Below, piece by piece: positions 1 to 28,326 of a DNA stretch of 64,000 nucleotides. The notes beneath the pieces are model-generated. The model searched no databases and was not told where the DNA came from. It saw only the letters and a list, made by a program, of their open reading frames with translations. The translations under genes and the position numbers were made by a program. Each line of letters starts with the position of its first letter. Position 1 is the stretch's first letter. Source of the DNA: Lichenostomus cassidix (lineage: Eukaryota > Chordata > Aves > Passeriformes > Meliphagidae). The stretch lies in assembly GCA_008360975.2 (NCBI GenBank), contig CM039196.1, positions 3,720,001 to 3,784,000 on the forward strand, given 5' to 3'.

Positions 1-305
1 CCAGGTTGCTCCAAGCCCTGTCCAACCTGGCCTTTGACACTTGCAGGGATCCAGGGACAGCCACAGCTTCTCTGGGCACCCTGTGCCAGGGCCTCACCAC
101 CCTGACAGGGAACAATTCCTTCCCACTATCCCATCTAACCCTGCCTCTGCCAATGGGAAGCTTTTCCCTGTGTCCTGTCACCCCAGGCCTCACCCCAAGT
201 CCCTCTCCAGCTCTCCTGGAGCCCATTTAGTCACTGGAAGGGGCTCTGAGGTCTCCCTGCAGCCTCCCCTTCTCCAGATGAACATCCCCAGCTCTCCCAG
301 CCTGT
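1..305 (-). repeat. CR1 LINE 3' tail, cut by the window edge
   Basis: The plus strand reads as the antisense of a CR1 3' region: CCAGGTTGCTCCAAGCCCTG, then CACTTGCAGGGATCCAGGG, CACAGCTTCTCTGGGCACC, and a CTTCTCCAG...CTCCCAGCCTG block near 265-305. 5'-truncated copies of this kind are typical of bird genomes. Several short translations here are shadows of the repeat. Confidence 0.85.
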
Positions 306-1454
306 TAATTATCAACAGGAGGATGGTGGGAATGCCCAGTGCTTCCACCTCAGACACTTTAACACCCACCAGCACCAGAGCATAGCCCCTTGATGCAAGC
401 CAGGTATTCCCCAGGTGTCCAAGCTCTTTCACTGCCTCTGGAGCACTCCAAGCCCAATTCCTCTTCCTCACTGAGCATGGCTTCCACCTCAGAAAAGGTT
501 GTATTGCTCCCTTTCCTATCCTACTTTCATGGAGCCTGTATGAATTTGATGAAATCTCTATTTCTTGTCAAGTCTGACCCTGTTGGCTACCTCAGCTCAG
601 AATTACTGGGCAGACAGATGGTGCAGTTACATAAACCTAGATTCCTGCAGAAGTCTGGCTAAGGAAGAGCTCCAGAGTGCCAGACTTGGTGATCTGTACA
701 TCCCTGGTTTGTGTAAGAGCATTGATTTCTGCTGAGTTCAACAGAGAGGAAACACAGGACAAACTTTCTTCCCTCACTTGGAGCCACTTTTAGAGATAGG
801 AAAAATTGTAGAGACTCCAGAAGTCTTCCAGGATAGAAAAATACTTCCCTTTCACAGAAACAGCTTGTTTTTGAACCAATTTCCAAGCCTACAGAATTAA
901 GATCGTGCTTTTGCTTTCTGTTCTAAGCAGATCTATTCCTGACATGCCACAAGGATAAAGAACAGAAAAGGGACATACACTCCAAATTTTGTTACAGTCT
1001 CAGGAGTAAGTTATCCTGCAAAACTATGGAGTATTCACAGCATTTCCACTTTAAAATCAAAGCATAGCTCCTGGAACACCTCTAAAAAGTTTCCTATTTA
1101 GAGGAATAAACATATTTGTTTGTTCAGCACAAACATATTTTATCCAGATTTTATCCTGCACTGTTGTCAGCCTAGCATTATCTGCAATTCTCAAAGCAAA
1201 ATCTGTTCAGGATCTCTTCCCAGCTCACTCAGAGTGAAGAAGCTGAAATCCTGCTTATGTTAAATAGTTAAAAAAATCCAATAACCACCACAAAACTAGA
1301 ATAGCTGAAATTCCTGCATCCCAAAGTTTGCACACTCCAAATTCTGGTCACTACCTGCAGCCCCTCAGAGTTTCACCCCACAGTAAGGTGCACCGTTACA
1401 ATTGTACAACACCTGCTGTTACAGACTGCAATGAACACACCACAAATCCTTGCT
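306..1454. other. Downstream flank of RPL6, nothing recognised
   Basis: AT-leaning unique sequence between the CR1 tail and the RPL6 3' end. I see no exon, RNA gene or clear repeat. The open frames are short and lack recognisable domains. Confidence 0.5.
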
Positions 1455-1472
1455 TTTTTGTTTCCCTTGGAG

Positions 1473-1478
1473 TTTAAT
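1473..1478 (-). terminator. RPL6: RPL6 polyadenylation signal ATTAAA
   Basis: The minus strand reads ATTAAA 18 nt after the stop codon. This is the common one-base variant of AATAAA and would give a very short 3'UTR ending near 1455, as is usual for ribosomal protein mRNAs. No AATAAA lies nearby. Confidence 0.7.
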
Positions 1479-1496
1479 GTGGTGCTTCCAGAAGGC

Positions 1497-1649
1497 TCAG
1501 AAGACCAATTTGTGAGGATAAACTCCATTTGAGAGAGAGAATGTGGACCGCAGGTACCCCCGGAGCTGAGGCACCTTCTTGATCTTTGCCAGGATCTGGG
1601 AATCCACAGCCTTCTGGTCTGTCTTGCGCTGCTCCGTCAGCTCGTATTT
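1497..1649 (-). CDS. RPL6: RPL6 exon 7 (last coding exon)
   Basis: Encodes [20 protein letters not shown] through the C-terminal YPHKLVF and the TGA stop at 1499-1497. The acceptor CAG is at 1652-1650. Confidence 0.95.
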   Translation of the reverse strand, partial: KYELTEQRKTDQKAVDSQILAKIKKVPQLRGYLRSTFSLSNGVYPHKLVF

Positions 1650-4600
1650 CTGTGAAGCACAAAGAAAACATCATGAAAATCCTGGAGGGCCACTGCAGAA
1701 TCTGCTAGAGAGAGGAGAAAATTCAGGGCAAACCCCAAGTTTTGGCATTTTCAAGAAACCTTTTCTCCATTTTTGTTCTAAATAATGGGAAGGTAGTGGA
1801 GCATTGAAGTGCCCCTTGGAACCAACACAGTAAAGGTGTTCCTTGGTGAAAAAAGACAATTTATTTGGAATAGTCACTGCTGCTCTTCTGGTGAAGTACA
1901 GGCAGAGAAGAATTTCTAAATTTAAAAGGGGGGGTTGCCTCATTTAAATGGCAGCACCTCACTTTATTAATGACCGTTTAAAATGCAACTATTCATTCCC
2001 TGCTAATTCCCCCTTTCCAGCCTAGCCTGCAGCACTCAGAAAGAATGAACCACCCTGTGCCTTACTTCTTTCTCAGTGTCAAAGATCTCTCCTTCCTGGT
2101 GCTTGGGCTTACGCAGCCTCTTCTTCTTGAAGTAGGAATCAGTGAGATGCTTGGGAATTTTCACCCCAGTGAGATCCACCTTTGTGGATGTGGCGATAAC
2201 GAATTTCTGGTGGGCCCTGCGCAGAGGGACGCGGTTGACAGCCAGGGGGCCTGAAGACAGAGGAAAAAAGAGAACAAGATCAGCTTTTCTGGTGAAAATC
2301 ATTACCTTGAATCTCAATATTTGTAGTCTACACGATGACCAGTTCCTTCAGAGTTGCCTACAGCTAAGATCTCAACAGTCAAAGCCCTCTAGAAATATAA
2401 AAATCTACTTCCTGAGCTCTTCCAGGTAGTCAGATACTGAAGCTTAATTATCTTCCCCTCCACCTCCCTGCAAAGTCACAAATCACAGAATCATTAAGGT
2501 TGGAAAAGACCTCCAAAATCACCAAGTCAAACTTTGACTGATCACCACCTTGTCAGCTGGAGCAGAGCACTGAGTGCGACATTCAGCTGTTCCTTGGACA
2601 CCTCCAGCAGTGGTGACTTTACAAATGTGAAGTCACAAACTCACAAAATGTGATTGAACATTGATGTGCTAAGCCAGTCACACGCAGATCTATTGTGCTA
2701 CTGACCCTAAAGACAAATTTCAACTTAAAAAAACCTACCCCAGACCTACAGAAGCCCCCAAACCAAAGATACCATCACACTTTAGTAAGGTTTTACCTGT
2801 AACAAGCAGAAGGCCAGTATCAAGCTGCTTCAGGAACACGACGCGCTGTAAAGAAATGAGATGTGACATCAATCCTCAGGTCCCAGTGCTTCCAGACCAC
2901 AGCCAAACTGGGACTGTGCCCACATTAGGCCTCTGTTACTGGTACAAGCACTGACAGTGCTCCAGGTCAGTTGGGTCAGCTGTGCTACCTGAGGAGCTGC
3001 CACCCTGTGATTGAAGCTCCCAACACTTCCAGGTACCTCCTCTCCAACTGAGAATGACTCTGCATGAGCTTTATCTCTCAAGGCTGAGCAAAGCCAGTTA
3101 CTTCAGTTTTACTCTTCCCCCATCCTACAGGATGGCAACTGCCATCCCATCACCCAAATCCTTTGTACAAGTTACAGGCAGGAACTGGATAAAAACCACA
3201 AGGACCCTATAACATCACACAGTCAGAGCCACCCCCTCAGTTGTGTTTTGTTCCCTCTAGTTAAGGTTTCCTTCTCTGACAGCATTCTTTATGGAATGTG
3301 GCATCAAAGACAAAGAACTCAAGAAAATAAAGGATTCTGGTTGTGTTGGTGACCATCCTGAGGACAGAGAACCCCATATAACAATCCACTGTTACTTTGA
3401 TAATTGGATTAAGAATGAAACTCTAATTTTTTCTTTGCAGTAACTACTGTAGGAGGAAGTTTTCATTTGCTGCTGCAGCAACAGAAACAGGCACTGGCTC
3501 TGCTGCTCTGCACTGCAGCAACACTATTTTAATTTTGTCCAAGCAACTGGCTGAGCCTGTTTTACTTCCAGCCCCGTGCAGAACAACCTTAACTTAACAA
3601 ACATTTCAACTCTGCCTTCCCTCAAGGCTGGACAAGAAAAACACCGAGACAGAAGTCACAGACTTGCACCCAGCAGCTGAGCAGCATGCTGTGCCATCAG
3701 CTGGGAAATGCAGGGTTATCTGCAACGCTGCCAGGTCCCTGTGGCAGCAGCAGTGCCCACCTTGCCGCGGTGCCGGCCGGTGAGCAGGATCAGCACCGTG
3801 CCGGGGGTGATGGATGCCCGCAGGCGCCGCTTGTGCTCGCAGAACGGCTTCTTGCCGTGGCTCAGCAGCTTGCGGGGAACGTCCTCTGTGGGGTAGTACC
3901 TGGGCTGGAAAAAGAGGAGAAGCACCTTAAACCACTTGTGTTCTGTGTGAAAGAAATCCCTCACCAAGATTCTCCTTTGCCATTTCCCGTTGTTTTGGAG
4001 GATTTCTGCTGCAGCTGGTGCTTGGGAACACAGTGAGGGTTTCGTGGACAATTTTGCATCCAGCTCTATATTTGAGTGGGATTCCACTTTAACACAGCAA
4101 AACACAGCACAGAATTCCCACCTGAATCCCCACCATCTCCTAAGAACGCTGAGTCTGTACTCAAGGAAAGCACTGCCAACACAAGCACAGCACAGGCAGA
4201 GATCCCTACATCACCCCAGGCACAAAGCTCATCACCCAGCCTAAAGCTACCCAGACCAACCCATGAGTATCCCAGCGCTTTTCCATACCATTTTCCGGAT
4301 TTTAACCACCCGGCTGCCTCCATTCTTGTCTCCACCCACTGGCTTAGTGATGGTGGCACGGGGCATTTCCTTCTTCTTCTTCTCTATCTGTGTGCAAAGA
4401 ACAAGGAAAACTCAGGACATTTCAAACCAAAGTCACCCCGACAGACCTGATTAATCCCACAGTGCTTCCCATCCTACCTTAGTCTCTGGGGCCGTGTACT
4501 TGCGCTTGTACAGGGCTTTCCTGGCGTACATGGCTGAGCGGGAATACCTCCCGATGCCCCGGGCCAGGACGGGGTTACGGCTGGCATGGTACTTCTTCAC

Positions 4601-4735
4601 CCTCTTCTTCTTGTCTCCTGCTGCTTTCTGGCTTGGCTTCTGCTCCGCCGGCTTCTTCCCCCCTCCCTTCTTCTTGGCCGACTTCTTCTCACCTGGCTTC
4701 TTCTCCGCAGGCGCCTTCTCCTTCTCACCCGCCAT
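1497..4735 (-). CDS. RPL6: 60S ribosomal protein L6 (eL6), six coding exons
   Basis: Structural protein of the large cytosolic ribosomal subunit. Coding exons on the minus strand are 4735-4478, 4387-4289, 3904-3761, 2845-2797, 2250-2066 and 1649-1497. All junctions are GT-AG and the sum is 888 nt, giving 295 aa plus TGA. The first ~50 residues are Lys-rich ([18 protein letters not shown]...), followed by the conserved core [20 protein letters not shown], then [100 protein letters not shown] and the C-terminal [10 protein letters not shown]. As I recall, the human protein is 288 aa; the extra residues fall in the variable N-terminal tail. The start ATG sits exactly at the 5' edge of exon 2, so the 5'UTR lies in a separate short exon. 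I see no frameshift or in-frame stop, so this is the intron-containing parent gene and not a processed pseudogene. Confidence 0.97.
2066..2250 (-). CDS. RPL6: RPL6 exon 6
   Basis: Completes the split Gly codon and encodes [20 protein letters not shown] through [10 protein letters not shown]. Acceptor CAG at 2253-2251, donor gtaagg at 2065-2060. Confidence 0.95.
2484..2622 (-). repeat. CR1 LINE 3' tail in RPL6 intron 5
   Basis: The plus strand carries GGTTGGAAAAGACCTCCAAA followed by the CACTGAGTGCGACATTCAGC and ACACCTCCAGCAGTGGTGAC blocks. This is the antisense of the CR1 subfamily tail whose usual text is GGAAAAGACCTCCAAGATCA. It lies between RPL6 exons 5 and 6 and in the same orientation as the gene. 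Confidence 0.8.
2797..2845 (-). CDS. RPL6: RPL6 exon 5 (49 nt)
   Basis: Encodes [16 protein letters not shown] plus the first base of a Gly codon. Acceptor CAG at 2848-2846, donor gtaaaa at 2796-2791. Confidence 0.94.
3761..3904 (-). CDS. RPL6: RPL6 exon 4
   Basis: Encodes [20 protein letters not shown] through TGRHRGK (48 codons). Acceptor CAG at 3907-3905, donor gtgggc at 3760-3755. The Cys/Glu-His variant in [13 protein letters not shown] differs from the human residues I recall, in a tolerant loop. Confidence 0.95.
4289..4387 (-). CDS. RPL6: RPL6 exon 3
   Basis: Encodes [20 protein letters not shown] through KIRKM. Acceptor CAG at 4390-4388, donor gtatgg at 4288-4283. The exon is 99 nt and phase 0 at both ends. 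Confidence 0.95.
4478..4735 (-). CDS. RPL6: RPL6 exon 2 (first coding exon)
   Basis: Begins with the ATG at 4735-4733 directly after an acceptor and ends ACT-AAG before gtaggat. It encodes the Lys/Ala-rich basic tail and the [20 protein letters not shown] segment through APETK. Phase 0 at the 3' end. Confidence 0.95.
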
Positions 4736-5296
4736 CTGCGACCACAGACAGGAGGGATTAGGGCTCGTTATAGAGCAGAGAAAATAAAATACAAACGATC
4801 CTTTCTTTACACCTTTCTAGTAGCTGTCAGCCACCTTCTCCAGCCGTGGCTGACCAAGCGCTGCTCCCTGCGCGCCTCTTCGTCACTTAAAATGCTCCTG
4901 CATGCTGCTTACAACAGCTCCAGTCACATCCAAGCGCTCCCCGGTGGGAAGCCTGAGCACACCCCGAGCCTGCAGCCGCCTCCGTGCCGGCTCGGGACCA
5001 CCCCGGCCGCGCTGGGCTGCCAGGTCCTGCCCCAGCGGCCTCCCCCGTCCAGCCCCAGCCTAGCTCCCGGGAGGCTCCGGCGCGGCCTCCGCATCCCGCC
5101 GCGGCCTGGCCCGCCCGGAGCGCCGACACTCCCGCTCCTCCCCACCCCCGCGCCGATCCGGGCCCCCGCGCTCCCCCGCCGCTCCCCGAGGCTGCCGAGC
5201 CGCGCCTGTGACCGCGTCGGGGCCGCCGGCGGGCGGATGGCGGTGGATGGAGCGCGGCGGGCCCGGCGCTGACCGCGAAGGCTCCGCCATCCTCAC

Positions 5297-5316
5297 CTTC
5301 CGGGGGAGCAAAAGGG
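5297..5316 (-). other. RPL6: RPL6 non-coding exon 1 with TOP start
   Basis: On the minus strand the sequence reads CCCTTTTGCTCCCCCGGAAG followed by the donor gtgagg (5296-5291). A pyrimidine run at the presumed cap site is the 5' terminal oligopyrimidine (TOP) signature of ribosomal protein mRNAs, which places them under mTOR-dependent translational control. The acceptor of the next exon (CAG at 4738-4736) abuts the ATG, so a separate 5'UTR exon is required. The cap position is inferred from the TOP rule, not measured. Confidence 0.75.
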
Positions 5317-5356
5317 ACTCACATCCGGGTGCGCGGGCTAAGGACAGCGCGACGTC

Positions 5357-5364
5357 TGACGTCA
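5357..5364. promoter_or_regulatory. CRE palindrome TGACGTCA
   Basis: Perfect 8-bp CREB/ATF site about 41 bp upstream of the RPL6 TOP start and upstream of PTPN11. The site is palindromic and can serve both directions. Confidence 0.65.
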
Positions 5365-5383
5365 CGCGCCGCGCGGGGTACCA

Positions 5384-5396
5384 TGGGATTCGTAGT
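5384..5396 (-). promoter_or_regulatory. ACTAYRNNNCCCR (ZNF143/THAP11-type) element
   Basis: The minus strand reads ACTACGAATCCCA, matching the conserved vertebrate promoter motif ACTAYRNNNCCCR at every fixed position. This motif is bound by ZNF143 or THAP11 in many housekeeping and bidirectional promoters. Confidence 0.6.
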
Positions 5397-5840
5397 CCGG
5401 GAGGGTCCGCGCTGCCCCGGACACCCCCGGGTCACCGGCCAGGGGGACAACGGACCCTGCGCTCGGTCCGGGGGCTGCGGGAACCCCTGCCCGGAGAGCA
5501 GCCCCGCCGCGCCGCCGCCGCTTGACCCGCGTCCTCTCGGGGCACGGCCGGCTCCGCGCCCTACCCCGTGCGCGGGAGAGGCTCCGGTGCCGCGGTGCTC
5601 CAGTGCCGGGGGTCCCGCAGCCCCCGGGCGGAGCGGCGGCGCGGGGCGGGGCGCGGCGCGGGGCGATGACGGTGCGGGCGGTGACGCGGGGCGGGCCGCG
5701 CCGCGCTCGCGGGCCCGAGGCCGCCGTTGTTCGCGCTCCCCGCAGCGCCCGAAGGCCGCGGCCCCGCCGGGACCCCCATGTGAGCGGCGGGCGGCGCGGG
5801 GGGGCCGGCGCACCGCGACCCGCCGGGGCCACGGGGGAAG

Positions 5841-23910
<18,070 letters not shown>

Positions 23911-24450
23911 GAAGATGTTCAGAGCCTTCCAGGTGTGTATGGCCAGGGGAGGGGTTGTGTCCAACCCGGCTTGGGAAAAAATGTACCCAGGAATGCCCAA
24001 AATGCTTGGAATTTATCCCCCTTAGGATAAATTCCTGAGTTCCAAAATTGCCTGAGTTCCAAAACCTAATTTTAATTTGATTTGAATGACTTCTGTACAC
24101 AATCTCACCCCCTACTGCCAAAGCACCCCCACAGTTTCTAAGCCAGGTTTGAGACCTTGGGTTGAGTTTAAGATTTTTTGAGTCAAAATGGAGCACTTCT
24201 GTGCAATGCCTGGATAAGAAACAATTGCTGGGATTTTTCCTTAATTCTTTTTTTTTCTTTTTTTTTCCCAGAAATGAAAATGGTTTTTAAAAAGGTCAAG
24301 AAAGAGATGGAAGAAGCTTCACATGAACAGTGAACTCTGAGGGCTTGGTACCTTTTTATTTACGGTTTTAATCCTTCAGTAGGCAAAACTTCAGAGCATC
24401 TAAAGATTGTTTTTATCTCTTCTCTCCAATTTCCAATTGCTCGTTTTCCA

Positions 24451-24456
24451 AATAAA
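24451..24456 (+). terminator. PTPN11: Proximal AATAAA of PTPN11
   Basis: Canonical signal about 180 nt into the last exon, which would give a short 3'UTR isoform. Use is not shown by sequence alone. Confidence 0.45.
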
Positions 24457-27400
24457 AGGAAATCCTTCCTACAAGGTAGACAACTACTTTGTAGAGTCAG
24501 TTTTGAATCCTGCAAACTGTTGGACTGTCATCCATTTGTTTTTTTTTTTTAATAGTATTTTGGTTTCACAGTATGGCTGTTAGTGGGGTTTTTGGTTGTT
24601 TTTTTTTCCTTCTTTGAGCAATTGTGGGATTTTGGGGGCAATGGGTGGGGGGTGGGTGGTGGGAGAGCAATGCCACGGAGAAATCCGTGACTTGAAATGT
24701 AAAATACTGCTGGGAACAATGTGGATTGTTGGAAAACAGTGGATCACCGGCGTGGAATAGAACCAAGTGCATGATCAAATTAGTCCTGATACATTTCAAA
24801 CTCAGACTGAGCTTCCTGGGGTGAGCAGTTCTCGAGATGAAGGTGCTTTTTTTTTTTTTTTTGTGATAACTGGTGGCTTTGATTCCGATTTTGCTGCGTG
24901 GCTGGATGGGCTATTTTGGAGGAATTTATGCAAAGTTGCTTTTACATCAAATCAAGTTTGTTTTCTGTGATCTCTGCCCAGAATAGGAATTCTCTGTGTC
25001 CTCCAGGAGACTCAGTGACCTGGGGGTGCTTTGTGAGGACACTCTGTGGTGCCTTTGTGCTCAATTAAATGAGGCTGAAGTGGTAGAATTAAGGCATTAA
25101 TTCAGAAATTGGCAGGATGTTCAAACCCGAGCTGGGGAGGGGAAGCCCTGGAGGAGACTCCTGGATTTTTAGGAATTCTCTGTGCATGGAAGTGCTGTGG
25201 GGATGGAAGGATCCTGGGATTCCTGCTGGGACAGGGAGCAGCAAGGCCACACTTTGGGCACTGTCCCACCTCAAGTGCCTTTGGGAGCTGCCTGGGCCTT
25301 CCTGTCCCAATCCCATGAAAAATCCTCTGGAATCACTTGGAATGTCAGAGACTCCCCAAGGAAGATCTGGGGAGCTGCCACTGAGTTCCTTCCCGTGGCT
25401 GGGCCCAGTGTCCTTGGAGCTGTGGGTGGCAGGTGGCACCTGGTGTCCCCCCAGCACCTTGTCCCTGCTTTTGGGGACATTCTGGGGTTTTAGTGATCTT
25501 CAGGAATGATTCCCATCCTCACACATGGCACAGTGCTGATGGAATGGGGTTGTTGGCCTTCCTGGTGGAATTCTGCTGGAGCTTTGTGAGAAGTGGGAGA
25601 TTCCATTGCCTGGGCCTTTGCAAATTCCAATATTTGAGCAGTTTGTTGGGACTGAATGAATGAAGGTGCTTCGTCAATGTTAAGCAGAATTTTGTTCCTT
25701 TGCCTCTCGTCCTTTTTGTCTTTTGGGCCTTTGGGATTTTATTTTTTTTTTTTGGAACTCCTCTCACCAGCACACCATAAATGTGTTTGACTGTCACAGC
25801 CTTATGCTCTAATCCTAAATCCTTGTGCCCTTCCTGGATTGAAATAGGTGTTGAGGAGAGAGAAATGTGGGAATTTGGTGGTGAGATTCCCATCCTCCAT
25901 CCCCTGCCATCCTGTCCCTATTCCCAGCTCCCTCCTGCTGAACAGGGATCACTTGTTTTGTTGGTATTTGCAGAGAGAAATGGAATATTCCCCTCAAATT
26001 CTGCACTTCAGAGGTTGGGGAACACAGCCAGGTGGGGTTTGGAGTTGCTCTGCTCCAAACTGGGAAACCAGGGGGGGAAAAAATTCAGGAGACAGAAGGA
26101 TCCTGAGGGAATCTCAACTCTGCACTCAGTTCATGTGAAGTGTCTTTAAATCTAGGCCTGTGTAAGCAGAAATCAGCCTGTGGCCAACACAACGTTGCCT
26201 CCTGACCTCGTTCAGAACCTGCCTCTGTGGGATTTTATTGGGAATTGTTTTCCTGGGGAGCAGGGAATTCTTGCTGCAGAATGTGTGTTAACCCTGGGGA
26301 GCATGCAGTGGGGGAATGTCAGTGAGAGGGGAGAGCAGAACCTGAAATAGTGTGGAGAAAGGAATAAATTGTCCTTTCTGAACCAGTGCTGGTGGGTGCC
26401 AAAGGGGAGCCCCTGCACCCTAAAATCTGTCACCAGATTATAATCAAGCATTTCCTGCATTAATCCCAGCAAGTAAATTTGGGGTTCTGACAGATGAAGC
26501 GACAAAGAAGAACATCCTTTGGTTCAGGGGGAGATCAGTGAATGTGGGATTCAGGGATTCCCAGTTTTAGGGAATTCAGTTTGAGGCAGTGATGGATTCA
26601 GGGATGGAAAAGGATGCAGAGCTCCAGTGTTCCCTTGGAGAAGCCTTTGTACCACGAGGGAATTTTAGGAATTTACCTAATTTGGGACGATTAAGTCCCA
26701 CGAGGGAATTTGGGAATTTACCCCAACCCCAAAGGCACAATGACTGATGCCAGTGTGCATTTGCTGCAGACTTCATTTACTGAATGTTTTAGGGAATACA
26801 CTTTAATTCCAGCTAACTCTCCTTAGGCCTGATTGGTTCTATTAATCCTGACCAAACTTTCCTTTTTTTCCTCCTAAAAGATGTGTTTGAAACACGATTA
26901 ACCAGGACACAGCTAACAAAGGTATCCAACCCTTTCCCTTTTTTTGTTGTAGGGCTGAGGAAATTCACAGCTGGGACTAAGATATGTTGTCAGGGTTTGA
27001 TTTTTCTACCCATAACTCCATTATTTCAAATTAATTTCTCCCTTTTCAATAGTGAAAGGTAATGAATAATTTCAAGCCTGTTTATTTATGACATTACTGT
27101 GATTTTTTTTTTTATTGCAGTACTAAAGACTAATGAAAAAGGATCTTATTAGGTGGAATAGGCCTTGCATTTTTTTTTTTTTCCTGCAATGTATGAAGTA
27201 TTGTACCAGAGTATTAAATGAAATGTAATATTTTATTGCAAAGTTTCTATCCTTTAAAAGGAATACATTTAGGATGTCATCAATTTGATGTGAATCATGT
27301 AAATGTTGAGAAATGAGCTGTTTATTCTACATCTGGTGTTTCAAAAAGATTTCACCTCTTGCCTTTTGCCCACGTACAGTCTGTAGCCCATTTGCAGTTG

Positions 27401-27552
27401 TCAAAATGTGACATTAAATAATAGTTCCTGTATAGAAATAGTGGTGGTTGTCCATTGTTTTCTGGGCTGGTATTTATGGGGTTTAATTCAGTTGCAGTGG
27501 GTTTTTTGTTTTTGTTTTTTTTTTTTAATTGCTGCCAAGCTGTGTTATCAGG

Positions 27553-27558
27553 AATAAA
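27553..27558 (+). terminator. PTPN11: Distal AATAAA of PTPN11
   Basis: Canonical signal followed 31 nt later by a genomic run of 18 A (27589-27606). This is the most likely end of the long mRNA, since the AT-rich 3'UTR-like sequence stops here and a CR1 fragment starts shortly after. Confidence 0.65.
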
Positions 27559-27588
27559 CCATATCTGTAAACAGCAGAAATTCCGTTT

Positions 27589-27655
27589 AAAAAAAAAAAA
27601 AAAAAAGGGAAAAAAGAAATCTAAAAAAAAATAATAAAATAAAAAATAAAAATAA
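27589..27655. repeat. A-rich tract after the PTPN11 end
   Basis: Eighteen A, then a mixed stretch with AATAAAATAAAAAATAAAAA. Low-complexity A-rich DNA that would cause internal oligo-dT priming in cDNA work. Confidence 0.8.
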
Positions 27656-27961
27656 TTTTCTTACCATGGTTTGTCAGTTCCTGTGTCCTCCAGCTGCAGG
27701 CACCGAGGATGAGATGTTTGGGAAGGGATGAGCTGCAGTGGGAGAGCAGCTCTCCTTTTCCTCTGGAGCAAAACTCCTGCAAATGAGATCTGCTGAAGCC
27801 TTTTCTTTGTGCTCTTCCCACCTGCTGCCGGCTGCCTGCTCCAGGATGTTCCCAGTGCTGCCCCAGGAGATTCCTGGTGCTTCCCAGGTACTGCCTGTCT
27901 GTTATCCCAGTGCCTCACCTTCCCTCTGCCCTCCCTCCCAGCTTGCAGAGGAATGTGGTGT
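27656..27961. other. Start of PTPN11-RPH3A intergenic region, nothing recognised
   Basis: No gene signal. The long minus-strand open frame crossing 27661-28308 is largely antisense CR1 and is not a gene. Confidence 0.5.
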
Positions 27962-28326
27962 GGAGATTCTCCGAGGGCTGGGAGAGCTGGGAATGCCCAG
28001 CCTGGAGGAGAGAAAGCTCCAGGGAGACCTTGGAGCATTTTCCAGGGTCTAAAGGGGCTCCAGGAGAGCTGGAGAGGGACTTGGGACAAGGGATGGAGGG
28101 ACAGGACACAGGGAATGGCTTCCCACTGCCAGAGGGCAGGGAGAGATGGGATAGTGGGAAGGAATTCCTGGCTGGGATGGAATTCCCAGAGAAGCTGTGG
28201 CTGCCCCTGGATCCCTGGAGGTGTCCAAGGGCTTGGAGCAGCCTGGGATAGTGGCAGGGCATGGAACTGGATGATCCTCAAGATCTCTTCCAACCCAAAC
28301 CGTTCCAAGATCCTGTGATTCCATGC
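27962..28326 (+). repeat. CR1 LINE 3' tail, sense orientation
   Basis: Reads GCTGGGAGAGCTGGGAATGC, CTGGAGAGGGACTTGGGACA, GGATCCCTGGAGGTGTCCAA, GGGCTTGGAGCAGCCTGGGA and ends CTTCCAACCCAAACCGTTCC and TGTGATTCCATG. At about 365 bp it is one of the longest copies here. Confidence 0.9.

Larger units (their letters stand above)
23911..27588 (+). other. PTPN11: PTPN11 3'UTR, with one intron (23933-24271)
   Basis: The 22 nt after the stop end at AG/gtgtgt. A long T-run and cccag at 24267-24271 open the last exon with AAATGAAAATGG. The intron is 339 bp. The donor is under 50 nt from the stop, so it should not trigger nonsense-mediated decay. The last exon runs about 3.3 kb. Its ends are AT-rich and its middle (25090-26700) is GC-richer. 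The far end, with runs such as AGTATTAAATGAAATG at 27210-27230, resembles the conserved vertebrate SHP2 3' end as I remember it. Confidence 0.75.

Noticed and set aside
4586..5272. 228-codon plus-strand open frame over RPL6 exon 2
   Set aside because: Antisense shadow of the Lys-rich RPL6 exon (Leu-rich translation) running into the CpG island.
27661..28308. 215-codon minus-strand open frame
   Set aside because: Mostly the antisense of a CR1 LINE tail. It has no promoter, splice or domain support.
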